Numbered from the stretch's first letter, positions 18,673 to 27,951 are shown. The stretch: 64,000 bases of DNA from Burkholderiales bacterium 70-64 (GCA_001898645.1 MKUQ01000040.1:1-64000); one strand, 5' to 3'. Translations and numbers: made by a program. Notes: generated by a model from the sequence alone, not told the origin.

Positions 18673-18690
18673 ATGCGTCGTCTTCCGTGA
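18673..18690 (+). other. Possible 5-codon leader peptide overlapping the AraC start
   Basis: After AAGAGAGGCGCCC, a good ribosome site, ATG 18673 opens the frame MRRLP and stops at TGA 18688-18690. That stop overlaps the GTG start of the AraC gene in GTGA. The regulator's own GTG has no ribosome site of its own, so termination-reinitiation on this minicistron could set its translation. Expression of the leader is inferred. Confidence 0.35.
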
Positions 18691-19631
18691 AGTGCCAGAC
18701 CAAGAGCTTCGAGGACGTACATCTGCACGCGGCGGCCGTGCGCGGCTGGAATCAGACCTATAGCCAGCTCACCCGCGGCTCGCTGAAGAGCAGGTTGTCC
18801 GAGCTCAGGGGATCACGGGTGGAGATCCTCTGGGAACAGCTGAACCAGCGCGTCGTGCAGCATGGCGAAGCGCCGATGGGCAGGATAGGCATCGCGATCC
18901 CGATCGTGGTTCCCGGCACGGCCCGCATGCAGGGGCGCGAAGCGGACGGCAGCAGCCTCTACATCCTGAGAGGCGGCGACGAATTCATGTTCCACACGCC
19001 GGCGGGCATGGAAATGCTGGCCTGCACCTTCGATCGCGAGCTCTTTCAAGAGGCCGTCTCGCGAACCGCCGCGCCCGAGGTGATCGGCAGCTTGCTGAGC
19101 CATCCGGTGGTGAAGATCGCGCCGCGGCGCCTGGCGGAGTGCCGGGACCGGATCCTGGCGCTGTTCGCGACATTCCCCCTGAATGCCGAGGTGGCCGACT
19201 GCAGCGATGCGGAACAGAGGCTCGAACGCGGCCTGCTTCACGAGTTGCTGAGCCTCGTCAGCGATTCGAGTTGCAACTCTCCGCGGCGCCCGAGCAGCTC
19301 CTGCGGCAGTTTCATGGTCGACAAGTGCCATCGCCTCACGATCGGCAACGCATCGAACCCGCCTTCCGTGCTCGACTTGTGCCGGCATCTGCGCTCGAGC
19401 CGCCGCGCCATACAACGAGGGTTCCGCAGTGTTGCCAACACCACGCCGGTCAACTACATCCGCTCGATTCGCCTGAATGCCGTGCGGCGGGAGCTCATCA
19501 ATTCCCGCGCATCGGATGCGTCGATCGGCGACATCGCAGCGAAGTGGGGGTTCTTCCACCTCAGTCACTTCGCATCCGAGTACCGAACGCTGTTCGGCGA
19601 GCTGCCGTCGCAGACCAGGCGTAAACGTTAG
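18687..19631 (+). CDS. AraC-family transcriptional regulator, paralogue of 7887-8852
   Basis: This 314-residue regulator has a C-terminal AraC DNA-binding domain (about residues 205-312; SRRAIQRGFRSVANTTPVNYIRSIRLNAVRREL and IGDIAAKWGFFHLSHFASEYRTLFGELPSQ). The N-terminal domain shares SFEDVHLHAA, QRVVQHGEAP and MQGREADGS with the regulator at 7887-8852. GTG 18687 is chosen because the alignment with that paralogue begins at the next residue. It ends the DUF1329-DUF1302-MMPL-YCF48 operon, a position that suggests positive feedback through promoter S3. It overlaps the convergent DUF1302 gene by four bases. Confidence 0.85.
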   Translation: MKCQTKSFEDVHLHAAAVRGWNQTYSQLTRGSLKSRLSELRGSRVEILWEQLNQRVVQHGEAPMGRIGIAIPIVVPGTARMQGREADGSSLYILRGGDEFMFHTPAGMEMLACTFDRELFQEAVSRTAAPEVIGSLLSHPVVKIAPRRLAECRDRILALFATFPLNAEVADCSDAEQRLERGLLHELLSLVSDSSCNSPRRPSSSCGSFMVDKCHRLTIGNASNPPSVLDLCRHLRSSRRAIQRGFRSVANTTPVNYIRSIRLNAVRRELINSRASDASIGDIAAKWGFFHLSHFASEYRTLFGELPSQTRRKR

Positions 19632-21271
19632 AAGTTGCGCGACAGCGTCAGGCCGACGAAGTCGCGATCACGGTATGGTTGGTCGAATACCCGCTTACCG
19701 CCACGGAAGGTCGCGTAGTTGATCGATGCTTGCCACGTCCCCGGGTTCTTGATGAAGCTCACGATGAAGTTCGCCGACTTCGCTCCCTCCATGAAGGTCG
19801 CGCCGGCGCTCGGCGTGCGGCCCCTCACGGCCTGGAAGTAGTAGATCTCCGGAACGACCTGCCAGCCCGGAATCAGGGTGCCGTCGTAGACCCAGCTGAA
19901 GTCGAGGTTGAATCCCCAGGACGTCTTCGTCCCCACCGCCTCGGGCGATGCCGCCGGATCGAATTCCTGTCCCCAGCCCCATCCGCCGGCGCTGATCGGG
20001 TCACCGCCATACGATTGCCGCAACTTGGGGTAGTGCACGACCGCGACTTCAGCCAGCAGGGTGGCGGTGCCGGCGCCGAGGAAATCCAGGAACGCGCCGC
20101 CGTTGCCGGGCGAGAGACTGTACATGCCGGTGAGCTGCCATTGGAGACGCTTCTCATCGACCCAGCAGTTGCCGTCCTGCGAGGTGCAACCGCTGTTCGC
20201 GTTGAGCGCCACCGCATCCTTGGGACGATAGGAAAGCTCGGTGCCGACCGACCAGTCGCCGACAGGGAAATTCGCACTCAGGCCGAAGAGACGGCGGTTG
20301 CGAGGAAAGACGAATCCGAGGTCATTGTTGCCGCTCGCGTTGAAGCTGAAGCTGGGCGACTTGTCGTGATAGTTCATCGCATAGGCGCCCAGAACCAGCT
20401 GTTCACCCGGCGGTTGATAACGCAACGCCGCCCCCCACTGACCCGCGTCCCTGGGCTTGACCTCGACCAACCCATAGGCCTCGTGGCCCTTGCCGAGGCC
20501 GTTGGAGACGGACCAGTAGCTCCCGGTGGGCGGCATGTAGGAAGCGTTCCAGCGCCCCTGCACGTACGCTTCGACGTTGAGGCCATGGCCGAGCCCGGTA
20601 GCGATGCTCGCGATCGGCGCAGGCAGGAACACCTCCTTGAGCTGCGTCCCGGGCTGAGACAATCGCATCACGTCGACAGCGTTGGTGCTGTTGATGCCGC
20701 CGGGCAGGAAGAGACTCTCGCCCCAGCTGATCACCTGGTTGCCGACGCGGATGCGGGCCTGCTGCTCGCCGACCTGGAAGGTCTTGCTCACCCACAGGTC
20801 CAGCACCCGCGCCTTGAAGCGCAGGTCCCTGCGCGCATCGTCGGCAAGGCCGTCGGTGAGGGGCGGGGGGGTCGTCGCGCTGACGTAGCCGGTGGTATCG
20901 GTGGCGGTGAAATCCCGGAGCCAGTTCACGCGCCCCATGAACATGACCTCGCTGGGGAGGTTGAGCACCAGCTCGTGGCTCCCTTTCACATAGGTCGTGA
21001 AACTGTCGCCCTTACCGTAGTTCAGGTTGCCCTGATCGCCGATGCCGGCAGTAGGCGCCAGGCAACCGGACGGCGCGCCGGCACCGGCGGCTCCCCCGGT
21101 GATCAGGGTACAGGCGGGATCCTTGAGGCGAACCCCGGTGCCCACCGTCACGGTCGAATCGAAGCTCCCGCGTACGCTCTCGAATTCGAACGTCACTGCG
21201 TGTGCGCCGGCACCGTGCAGCGCGCAGACAGCCAATACGGCCGATGCTCTCGGCAGGGTCAATGTGCTCAT
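19628..21271 (-). CDS. DUF1302 outer-membrane beta-barrel protein, second copy
   Basis: This 547-residue protein follows the + strand DUF1302 protein nearly residue for residue: TFEFESVRGSFDSTVTVGTG, DTTGYVSATTPPPLTDGLADDARRDLRF, NQVISWGESLFLPGGIN, and the terminal DFVGLTLSRNF with its outer-membrane Phe. The start at 21271 follows TGGAGGG and opens a normal signal peptide (MSTLTLPRASAVLAVC..GAHA). An open extension of 108 codons further upstream has no homology and is rejected. It is the last gene of the - strand cluster, 145 bases after the permease gene, and its stop overlaps the AraC stop by four bases on the other strand. Confidence 0.88.
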   Translation of the reverse strand: MSTLTLPRASAVLAVCALHGAGAHAVTFEFESVRGSFDSTVTVGTGVRLKDPACTLITGGAAGAGAPSGCLAPTAGIGDQGNLNYGKGDSFTTYVKGSHELVLNLPSEVMFMGRVNWLRDFTATDTTGYVSATTPPPLTDGLADDARRDLRFKARVLDLWVSKTFQVGEQQARIRVGNQVISWGESLFLPGGINSTNAVDVMRLSQPGTQLKEVFLPAPIASIATGLGHGLNVEAYVQGRWNASYMPPTGSYWSVSNGLGKGHEAYGLVEVKPRDAGQWGAALRYQPPGEQLVLGAYAMNYHDKSPSFSFNASGNNDLGFVFPRNRRLFGLSANFPVGDWSVGTELSYRPKDAVALNANSGCTSQDGNCWVDEKRLQWQLTGMYSLSPGNGGAFLDFLGAGTATLLAEVAVVHYPKLRQSYGGDPISAGGWGWGQEFDPAASPEAVGTKTSWGFNLDFSWVYDGTLIPGWQVVPEIYYFQAVRGRTPSAGATFMEGAKSANFIVSFIKNPGTWQASINYATFRGGKRVFDQPYRDRDFVGLTLSRNF

Positions 21272-21416
21272 GGATACCCTCCAGGTCAAGGACGGACTGT
21301 CGAATCCACCCATGGCTCCGCCCGATCGAGGCCACTCGTCTGGCGACGAGATGAGCCTGCGATGCAGCGTCGTCTCGGGCGGGGTCTGCCGGCAGGGACC
21401 GCGCGGACGCGATCCG

Positions 21417-22934
21417 TCAGGCGTTACAACCGATGGCGGCGCATCGGGCCTCCTCCCGGAGCGGAGGTTTCTCGGGCCAGATTCCGGCATAGACATCCGG
21501 ATGCCGGGCGCGCAGGTACAGCATGACGCCTGCACCGAGCACGATGGCAGGCACGAGCACCCACGGAAGCTCGTTGATCCACGCCGTCTCCACACCCGTC
21601 ACGAGGTGGTACCGCGTCAAGGCGAGATAAAGACACGCGCTCATGGAGACGAGGGCAACGACGGGCAACACGAAGGTCTGCCACCATCTCGGGTCCGCGG
21701 TCCGGCGAAAGTAGACGATGAACGCGAGGGAGGTTGCCACCCACGTGGCCAATGTCCCGATGATGATCAGGCCGGAAAGGCTCGCAAAGAAGGTCCGCAG
21801 CGGATCGCCGCCGACCGCGCCGAATGCCGCCGTGATCGCTGCTGCCACGGCAATCGCTGCGGCACTGGCGCGTTGCGGGACCTTGTGGCGAGGATGGAGG
21901 GAGGCCAGGCCCCGCGGCAGAAGCCGGTCTCGTGCAAGCGCCACGACATACCTGGAGATGCCCAGGTGGATCCCGACCATCGATGCCAGCAGGCCGGCGA
22001 TCACGAGCACCGCAGCGAGCACCTGCACGGTCGGGCCCATCAGTTGCCCGAAGACGTCGAAGGCGAGCTCTCCGGGCGACTCGAGCGCTCGCTGCTGGAC
22101 GCGCCCGGCTCCGACCGAAACGATCACGCACCAGGAGGCCACCAGATAGATGCCGCCGATCGCCAGCACCGATGCGTACGTGGCTCGACCGATGGCCTTC
22201 TGCGGATCTCTCGCCTCCTCGGCGTATACCGCAGCCATCTCGATGCCGCCGAAGAGAAAGAAGGCGAACATCATGGCGATCGAAAAACCGTTCCATCCTC
22301 CGGACGAGATCGCTGCAGGGCTGAATGAAGCGCGCCAGGAGAACGCCGCAAAGCCGTGGTGGGCGACCGTGGCAACGACGAAAGCCAGCAGCAGGGCGAT
22401 CTGCAGCACGAGCAGGCCCACCAGCACGCGCGCCCCGATGTCGACGTGCCGCCGTCCGAGGAAGGCAATGATCCCGAGTGCCGCCGCCGTGTAGACCCAC
22501 CACGGCGCATCGAAGCCGGACAACCGGTGCACCAGGGCCCAGCTGAAATAGCCGATGGCGCCGCACATGCCGCAGAACCCTGCGTTGTAGCTCAGCAGGG
22601 CCACGAACGCACCCGCACCGCCGGCGGGTCGACCGAGCCCCTTCGTGATGTATGCATAGAACGCCCCCGTTTCCGAAACCCGGCTCGACATGGCTGCGTA
22701 GCCGGCTCCGAAGCACAACATGACTGCGGTGGCGATCAGGAATGCTCCCGGCAATCCGGCACCGTTGCCGAGCGCGAAGCCCAGCGCGAGCGGGCCCGCA
22801 ACGCCAGTGATGGGAGCAAGCATCGCGAGCACCAGGCACATGATCGTCGGGGTGCCCAGCTGCCCCCGCAGGCGATCCGCCTTGGCCTCCGGCACGGATC
22901 CGGCACATTCTCGAGCGGTTCTTTCGGTGTTCAT
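21417..22934 (-). CDS. APC-family amino acid/amine permease
   Basis: This 505-residue polytopic protein has about twelve membrane segments and APC motifs: TPTIMCLVLAMLAPITGVAGPLALGFALGNGAGLPGAF, ETGAFYAYITKGLGRPAGG and GGIEMAAVYAEEARDPQKAIG. The N-terminal 30 residues (ECAGSVPEAKADRLRGQ) are cytosolic. It overlaps the preceding gene by four bases (ATGA), so it is translated with the ATC-hydrolase-like protein. It is probably the importer for whatever the three upstream enzymes process. It differs from the permease at 6347, which suggests a second ligand or affinity. Confidence 0.85.
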   Translation of the reverse strand: MNTERTARECAGSVPEAKADRLRGQLGTPTIMCLVLAMLAPITGVAGPLALGFALGNGAGLPGAFLIATAVMLCFGAGYAAMSSRVSETGAFYAYITKGLGRPAGGAGAFVALLSYNAGFCGMCGAIGYFSWALVHRLSGFDAPWWVYTAAALGIIAFLGRRHVDIGARVLVGLLVLQIALLLAFVVATVAHHGFAAFSWRASFSPAAISSGGWNGFSIAMMFAFFLFGGIEMAAVYAEEARDPQKAIGRATYASVLAIGGIYLVASWCVIVSVGAGRVQQRALESPGELAFDVFGQLMGPTVQVLAAVLVIAGLLASMVGIHLGISRYVVALARDRLLPRGLASLHPRHKVPQRASAAAIAVAAAITAAFGAVGGDPLRTFFASLSGLIIIGTLATWVATSLAFIVYFRRTADPRWWQTFVLPVVALVSMSACLYLALTRYHLVTGVETAWINELPWVLVPAIVLGAGVMLYLRARHPDVYAGIWPEKPPLREEARCAAIGCNA

Positions 22935-24241
22935 GCCGGAACCTTCTCCGCGACGGGCGGCTCGCGCACGATCCGGACGACCTTCTCTTCCGGCTCATCG
23001 CTTTCGACGATCCACCGGCAGAGCTTGTCGCCCCGTCCCAGGCAATGGGTGAAGGTACAGGAGACGGTCCTGTTCATCGCGCCGGCATCCGCGGTATGCC
23101 AGGCGGAGCACCACAGGCTGATCCCTTCGAGCCTGTCTTCCAGGCCGGACTGCCTTGCGAGGTCGACGATGGGACAGGTTCGCGCCACGCCCTCGACGCG
23201 GTTTCTGCTCCAGCGGACGATCTGGTGATCATCGAAGCCCATGCCGCTCATGCCGATGTTCATCAGCACGGCGCCGTCGCGCGCCGTCGTTCCGGTAATG
23301 CCCCATTTCGTCCCGACGTTGCGCGCCATCTCCCGGATCTTCGGGATCTGCTTCTCGATCATGCCGTTGATGAACCTCTCCCAGCCGATCAACTCCGAGC
23401 CGATCAGAATCGTGGACACCGCGATGCGGGCCTGGATCTGATTGCCCATCCGCAGCTGCTGCTCCTGGGAAAGCCCGGCGCTCTCCAGCTTCTTCAGCAC
23501 CGCGAAAGCAGGCGCCCAGAGATTGCCGACATCGCCGCCGGCTTCCTCTTCGGCTTCCTGTCGCTTCACGTCGCGCAGCCTGCTCAGCGTGCCGTAGTAG
23601 TTCTCGCCGGGCAGCACGTCGCGACTGTCGATGCAGAACCGGCAGTATTTGTCGCCGCGTCCGAGGCAATGGGTGTGCGTGAACCAGATGTCCGAGCTGG
23701 TCGCGCGCACTTCCATGTTGTCGTAGGTGTCGCACCACAGCATCATGTCTTCGACCAGGGGGTGATCCTCGTAGCCGAAATCCCGGATGCCCTGGACGAT
23801 GGGACATCCGCGCTGCATGCCGACCTCCCGCTCGTCGGTGTGCTCGATGATGGTGGCGTAGTCGAACCCGATGCCGGTGATCCCCGTCACGCTGACCATC
23901 GTCACCGAGTCGAGATCGCTGCCCGTGACGCCCTGCTGCTCACGGTACCGATTGGCGGCGTCCTGAATGCCGGCCTTCTGCCTGCGCTCGAGCTCGAGTA
24001 TCCATTTCTCCCAGCCGACGACCTCGGCGACCTTGAGCACGTCGCTCCAGGAGAACCGATGCCACTTCCGGACGCCTTCGCGCAGAACCTCGACCGGATC
24101 CCAGCCCATGCCCGCGACATGAGCACCCGTCATCACCTGCGGCAGCCATACCCCTTCGGTGAACTTCGGCTCAGGTTCCGACTTCCGTTTCTCGTCGCGC
24201 GCCCTGACCAGGGCCTGGTAATAATTCATCGTCGAGCTCAT
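22931..24241 (-). CDS. Tandem ATC-hydrolase-like (L-2-amino-thiazoline-4-carboxylate hydrolase fold) protein
   Basis: This 436-residue protein is built as two repeats. Each has a CPIV segment (RGCPIVQG; RTCPIVDL), an LWC segment (MMLWCDTYDN; ISLWCSAWHT) and a Cys/His/Asp motif THCLGRGDK-x-CR (near residues 205-215 and 415-425). This ordered C...C...GD..C pattern resembles ATC-hydrolase-family domains, some of which open a thiazoline ring in cysteine synthesis or degradation. The repeated layout and aerobic host are unusual, so the reaction is open. ATG 24241 lies four bases after the upstream stop; an alternative GTG at 24262 adds seven residues. No signal peptide is visible. Confidence 0.6.
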   Translation of the reverse strand: MSSTMNYYQALVRARDEKRKSEPEPKFTEGVWLPQVMTGAHVAGMGWDPVEVLREGVRKWHRFSWSDVLKVAEVVGWEKWILELERRQKAGIQDAANRYREQQGVTGSDLDSVTMVSVTGITGIGFDYATIIEHTDEREVGMQRGCPIVQGIRDFGYEDHPLVEDMMLWCDTYDNMEVRATSSDIWFTHTHCLGRGDKYCRFCIDSRDVLPGENYYGTLSRLRDVKRQEAEEEAGGDVGNLWAPAFAVLKKLESAGLSQEQQLRMGNQIQARIAVSTILIGSELIGWERFINGMIEKQIPKIREMARNVGTKWGITGTTARDGAVLMNIGMSGMGFDDHQIVRWSRNRVEGVARTCPIVDLARQSGLEDRLEGISLWCSAWHTADAGAMNRTVSCTFTHCLGRGDKLCRWIVESDEPEEKVVRIVREPPVAEKVPA

Positions 24242-24245
24242 GTCT

Positions 24246-25301
24246 TCATCCCGTTGCTTCACATGAAATGCCGGCCCTCACATAGGCATGCAAGGGATAC
24301 GGCCGGTACTTGATTCGAGGGAGTTCCTGCGCGGGCACGAATCCAGGCGCAGCATTGATGACGTCCGGAACGCGGTTCACGGCGATGGTGCAGGTCCCGA
24401 TCTTTCCGGGCATGGCCGGAATCACGACCGTAGCGTTCGGGAATCCTTCGATCTGCCATCGGCAGTGATCGGTCTCTCCAGGCTCGTACACCTTGACGTG
24501 AAAGGCTCCGCTGAAGAGAGGCCCCTCGACCGTCTCCACCTCATCGACGTGAGAAGTTCCGATCACTTCGCCTTCCCGAATCACCCGCTGAAGGGCCACA
24601 GAGGGCGTATCGCGGGCCGCCAGGATCGGCACGACGCGCTGGCGGCTGCCGGAGAGCGTCAGCCCCAGGTCGGCGACGAGACCCTGAAGGGCGACCCCGA
24701 AAGGCGTCGGCGGCTGCCGCGTCTCGGCGAACCGGGTTTCGAAGGCAGCGGGCGTCAGCCCCAGGCCCGCGCTCGTCGCTGCCGCCGGACCGAACTCGTC
24801 GATATTGGCGCTTGCTTCACCCGATACCGAATCGATCTTGTGGCACACGGCCGACAGCGTCGAAACCAGGTTCAACCAGATCAGGTCCTGGATGCCGGTG
24901 CCGGTGACCGTGACGCCATGGCGTCTGGCGAGCCGGTCGAGCTCGCTCGCCCTTCGGGAGAACAGGCCCCAGGGGTAGAACGACTCGTCGGTGATCGAGA
25001 CGACATTCATTCCGTTCTCGATGCATCGGCATGCAGCCGGAAACATCGTCTCCATGTCCGAGCAGAAGGACATCAGCACGACATCGGCAGCCGACGACGA
25101 CAGGACACGTTCGGCGTCGTTGTCGATGGGCACGCCGAGAGAACGGCCGAGGCCGGCGACCTCCCCGAGATCCCGTCCGATATTGTTCCTGTTCCCGATC
25201 GCACCGACGATCCGCACACCCTTGTCGACGAGTAGCCGGGTCGTGATCCTTCCCATTTCGCCAACGCCGTAGACGATGGCTCGTATGTGCTGCGCCCGCA
25301 T
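24246..25301 (-). CDS. 2,4-diaminopentanoate-dehydrogenase-like (dihydrodipicolinate reductase fold) oxidoreductase
   Basis: This 351-residue protein opens with a Rossmann motif AIVYGVGEMGRITTRLLVDKGVRIVGAIG. It then has GMNVVSITDESFYPW, GTGIQDLIWLNLVSTLSAV, and a C-terminal VINAAPGFVPAQELPRI segment. This layout fits the NAD(P)H-dependent amine dehydrogenases related to DapB, such as 2,4-diaminopentanoate dehydrogenase of ornithine fermentation. The start ATG shares one base with the upstream stop (TGATG), implying coupled translation. In this operon it probably deaminates or reduces an amino compound handled also by the saccharopine-dehydrogenase-like protein. The exact substrate is unknown. 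Confidence 0.65.
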   Translation of the reverse strand: MRAQHIRAIVYGVGEMGRITTRLLVDKGVRIVGAIGNRNNIGRDLGEVAGLGRSLGVPIDNDAERVLSSSAADVVLMSFCSDMETMFPAACRCIENGMNVVSITDESFYPWGLFSRRASELDRLARRHGVTVTGTGIQDLIWLNLVSTLSAVCHKIDSVSGEASANIDEFGPAAATSAGLGLTPAAFETRFAETRQPPTPFGVALQGLVADLGLTLSGSRQRVVPILAARDTPSVALQRVIREGEVIGTSHVDEVETVEGPLFSGAFHVKVYEPGETDHCRWQIEGFPNATVVIPAMPGKIGTCTIAVNRVPDVINAAPGFVPAQELPRIKYRPYPLHAYVRAGISCEATG

Positions 25302-26554
25302 CACCGGCTCTCGCACCCTTGCGGCACATCCCGGAGCACCTCTTCGCCGAGAACATGCCCGCGTCTGGCGACTCCCTCGAGAATCTCGGCGGCGTTGTCC
25401 AGGTCGGTGACGCGCCGCACGCCGCGCTGCGGAATCCGGCCTCTCCCCATCGCGAGCACGTACTCGACCGGGGTGTTGCCGATGGAGCTGTAGACCGCCG
25501 GCCAGGCCCAGGGCAAATGCCGCCGCGTCGACTCCAACGTGGTGATGGACCAGTTTCTGCTGGTGCATGGCCGACCATCCATCGTGCCCCTGACCTCGAT
25601 GACCACCGTGAAGTGATCGTCCCTGATCTTTCCTTCCCGCAGGAGGCGCGGATATTCGGTCGGGAGTACGAACGCCTCGGCCATGGCCTCGACGATGCTC
25701 GTCTCCGTGCGCGCATGGCCTTGCTTCTCGCAGGCTCTTGCGAGCGCCTTTATCCAGATCTCCGCGGTGTCCAGGCGGCCGAGCCCCAGGGCCATCTTGG
25801 ACTCGAGGCGGCGAATCGACTTGCCGGCGAAATCGGGAATCATCGCGATGTCGCCGAGCACGTTCATGGTGTAGACGCGCCGCTTTCCCGCCGGGCCCGG
25901 AAACTCGTAGTCTTCCGCGCTGGCGAGCAGGTCCACGGTCGTGAGCACGCCTCCCAGGTTGGCCAGAGGACCCGGAGGCCCGAAGAACATCGACATCTGG
26001 ACGATGGGCGCGACGGGTGCGATGAACTCGTCGGTATCGATGTGCGCACAGCAGTAGAACAGCACCTCGTCGACGGTTTCCATGCCGTCGATGGCGCGCT
26101 TTACGACGAGGCTGCTCCATCCGCCGGCCAGCCCGACATACGGAATGGCGAGCGCACCGGCCTGCCTGAACGCATCGTCCAGCTCCAGCTGAGCGGAGTA
26201 AGTCTCTTCTTTCGGGGTACCGGACGCATCCGGCAGGGCCAGCAGATCGGTGTAATGCACCGCCTCCCGAACGCATGCCTTCATGATCGGGATGTTGAAC
26301 TTCGGAAGTATGGCGTTGACGGCGACGTCCGCGCCGGAGATCAGGCGCGCCACGTCATCGACATCGGCGGCATCGACTCGACGACAGGCGATCCTTCCGA
26401 TGTCGGCACCGGCAGAGGACAACGTGCCGTGCGCTTGATCCAGGGCACGAACGTCATGGTCGGCCAGCACAATGTCGTCGACGTCGCGTTCGCGGACGAG
26501 CAAGTCCGCCAATCCCGTGCCTTGACCGCCGGCACCTATGATCACGACCTTCAC
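25301..26554 (-). CDS. Saccharopine-dehydrogenase-family oxidoreductase
   Basis: This 417-residue protein starts with KVVIIGAGGQGTGLADLLVRERDVDDIVLADHD, the NAD(P)-binding fold of saccharopine/carboxynorspermidine/lysine-6-dehydrogenase relatives. VDAADVDDVARLISGADVAVNAILPKFNIPIMKACVREAVHYTDLL is the conserved second block, and YVGLAGGWSSLVVKRAID the third. Such enzymes form or split a C-N bond between an amino acid and a 2-oxo acid or semialdehyde. It lies 26 bases after the DUF1329 gene and is tightly coupled to the next reductase. With the opine-dehydrogenase homologue at 3103 it gives the locus two secondary-amine-type enzymes. Confidence 0.75.
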   Translation of the reverse strand: MKVVIIGAGGQGTGLADLLVRERDVDDIVLADHDVRALDQAHGTLSSAGADIGRIACRRVDAADVDDVARLISGADVAVNAILPKFNIPIMKACVREAVHYTDLLALPDASGTPKEETYSAQLELDDAFRQAGALAIPYVGLAGGWSSLVVKRAIDGMETVDEVLFYCCAHIDTDEFIAPVAPIVQMSMFFGPPGPLANLGGVLTTVDLLASAEDYEFPGPAGKRRVYTMNVLGDIAMIPDFAGKSIRRLESKMALGLGRLDTAEIWIKALARACEKQGHARTETSIVEAMAEAFVLPTEYPRLLREGKIRDDHFTVVIEVRGTMDGRPCTSRNWSITTLESTRRHLPWAWPAVYSSIGNTPVEYVLAMGRGRIPQRGVRRVTDLDNAAEILEGVARRGHVLGEEVLRDVPQGCESR

Positions 26555-26580
26555 GGGCGACTCCTCTGATCAGGAGCTGT

Positions 26581-27951
26581 TCAACGTGAGCTGATCGCTC
26601 GCAGATTCTCGGCGGTATAGAAGCCGGACTTGAATCGAGGGCCATCCGACTCGACGACCCAGCGAATGTCCTTGCCGCCGCCTATGGGATGTCCATCGAA
26701 GAGGTACCGCCCCTCTCCCAGGTTGTACTGGACGAGCGCAGAGACGTCGCAGGTACCCGTTTCATAGACGGGAATCAGGTAGCCCTCGCGGTACTTCACC
26801 AAGCGACCCTGGGCGTCGTGGTCCTCGGCCATGACGAGGTTCCAGCTGTCTTCATCGAAGTAGAAGCTCCGTTTCGGAGCGTTGTGGCGCACTCCCTGCT
26901 TGAGACTCGCCTCGACGACCCAGATCCGATGCAGCTCGTAGCGGCGGTTTGCCGGATTGATGGAATCCTCCCGGGCAACCTCCTCGATATTCGCCGTGAA
27001 GTCATACATGCCGAACGAGTTGTAGGGGATGTAGATCTCCTTCTTGCCGACGATCTTCCAATCGAACCGGTCCATCGATCCGTTGAAGAGCCAGGCCTCA
27101 TCCATCGTGTATTGGTTCTCCGTCCCGATCTGCGGGGCATCGTAGGCGTAGGACGGCATGCGCCTGACCCTTCGTTGTCCGGGGAAGTAGTAGAAGACCT
27201 CGTTTCCGGGCTGGTCGAGAAAGACGGACACGGATATCGCCTGCCCCGCCTGAGCTGCGGGCGCGACGAAGGCGAAGTAGGCATAGGACTCCACCTGCGG
27301 CAGCTTGCTCAGGAAGTTCGAGCCCTTGGCACCCCAGGGATAGAAGACCGTCTGCTCGACAATCGATCTATACCATTCGGTGCTGCCGCGACGCGGCGAC
27401 AACGCGAAGATGAGCTTCGGGTAGTCGACACCGAGGCCGCGGTAACGCATCTTGGCGTTCCACATGACCTCCGCGCCGTTCGCCGGGAAGGGGAAGGGAT
27501 AGCCGGGCACGACGGCCTCTTTCAGGCTCCAGCCGTCCGCTCCGAGCTTCGCGACGCCAACGTTCTTCCTGGTGTTCTCGGCCACGAAGTCCGGTATTCC
27601 GCAACCCCGGTGGGAAGGGTAGACGTCCATGCGGTAACCCTTGATCTGCCTGATTGCCGCGATCTGGCCGGGCGTCAACTTCTGCGCATGCTTGTCGACG
27701 TTGGTCGCGTCGATCGAGAACAGCGGTTTCTCGCCCTTGTACTTCCACGCGTCGCCGCGACTCTTGCCGTAGGTCCAACCCGTTTCCGCGCTCTCGTGCC
27801 CATTCCACCGCGGAATGCTGCCTTCCTTGTTCGCCCCTGCCTCCGCACCGGAAGGAGTCAGATCCTTCCCGAGGCGCGTGATGTCCTGCGCTGCGGCGAG
27901 ATGCAATACGGCAGCGGCAGCAGCGGCAATTGCAAACCGATACGTCTTCAT
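26581..27951 (-). CDS. DUF1329 periplasmic protein, second copy
   Basis: This 456-residue protein has a signal peptide (MKTYRFAIAAAAAAVLHLAAA-QD). It then shows the same ordered blocks as the copy at 12088: LTPSGAEAGANKEGSIPRWNG, KGYRMDVYPSHRGCGIPDFVAENTRKN, YYFPGQRRVRRMPSYAYDAPQIG and KRSFYFDEDSWNLVMAEDHDAQ. ATG 27951 is preferred, with GGAGG upstream; nine extra codons are possible. It heads a six-gene - strand cluster whose promoter may be S5. In the + strand module the partner DUF1302 gene is adjacent, whereas here three enzyme genes and a permease gene lie between them. Confidence 0.85.
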   Translation of the reverse strand: MKTYRFAIAAAAAAVLHLAAAQDITRLGKDLTPSGAEAGANKEGSIPRWNGHESAETGWTYGKSRGDAWKYKGEKPLFSIDATNVDKHAQKLTPGQIAAIRQIKGYRMDVYPSHRGCGIPDFVAENTRKNVGVAKLGADGWSLKEAVVPGYPFPFPANGAEVMWNAKMRYRGLGVDYPKLIFALSPRRGSTEWYRSIVEQTVFYPWGAKGSNFLSKLPQVESYAYFAFVAPAAQAGQAISVSVFLDQPGNEVFYYFPGQRRVRRMPSYAYDAPQIGTENQYTMDEAWLFNGSMDRFDWKIVGKKEIYIPYNSFGMYDFTANIEEVAREDSINPANRRYELHRIWVVEASLKQGVRHNAPKRSFYFDEDSWNLVMAEDHDAQGRLVKYREGYLIPVYETGTCDVSALVQYNLGEGRYLFDGHPIGGGKDIRWVVESDGPRFKSGFYTAENLRAISSR

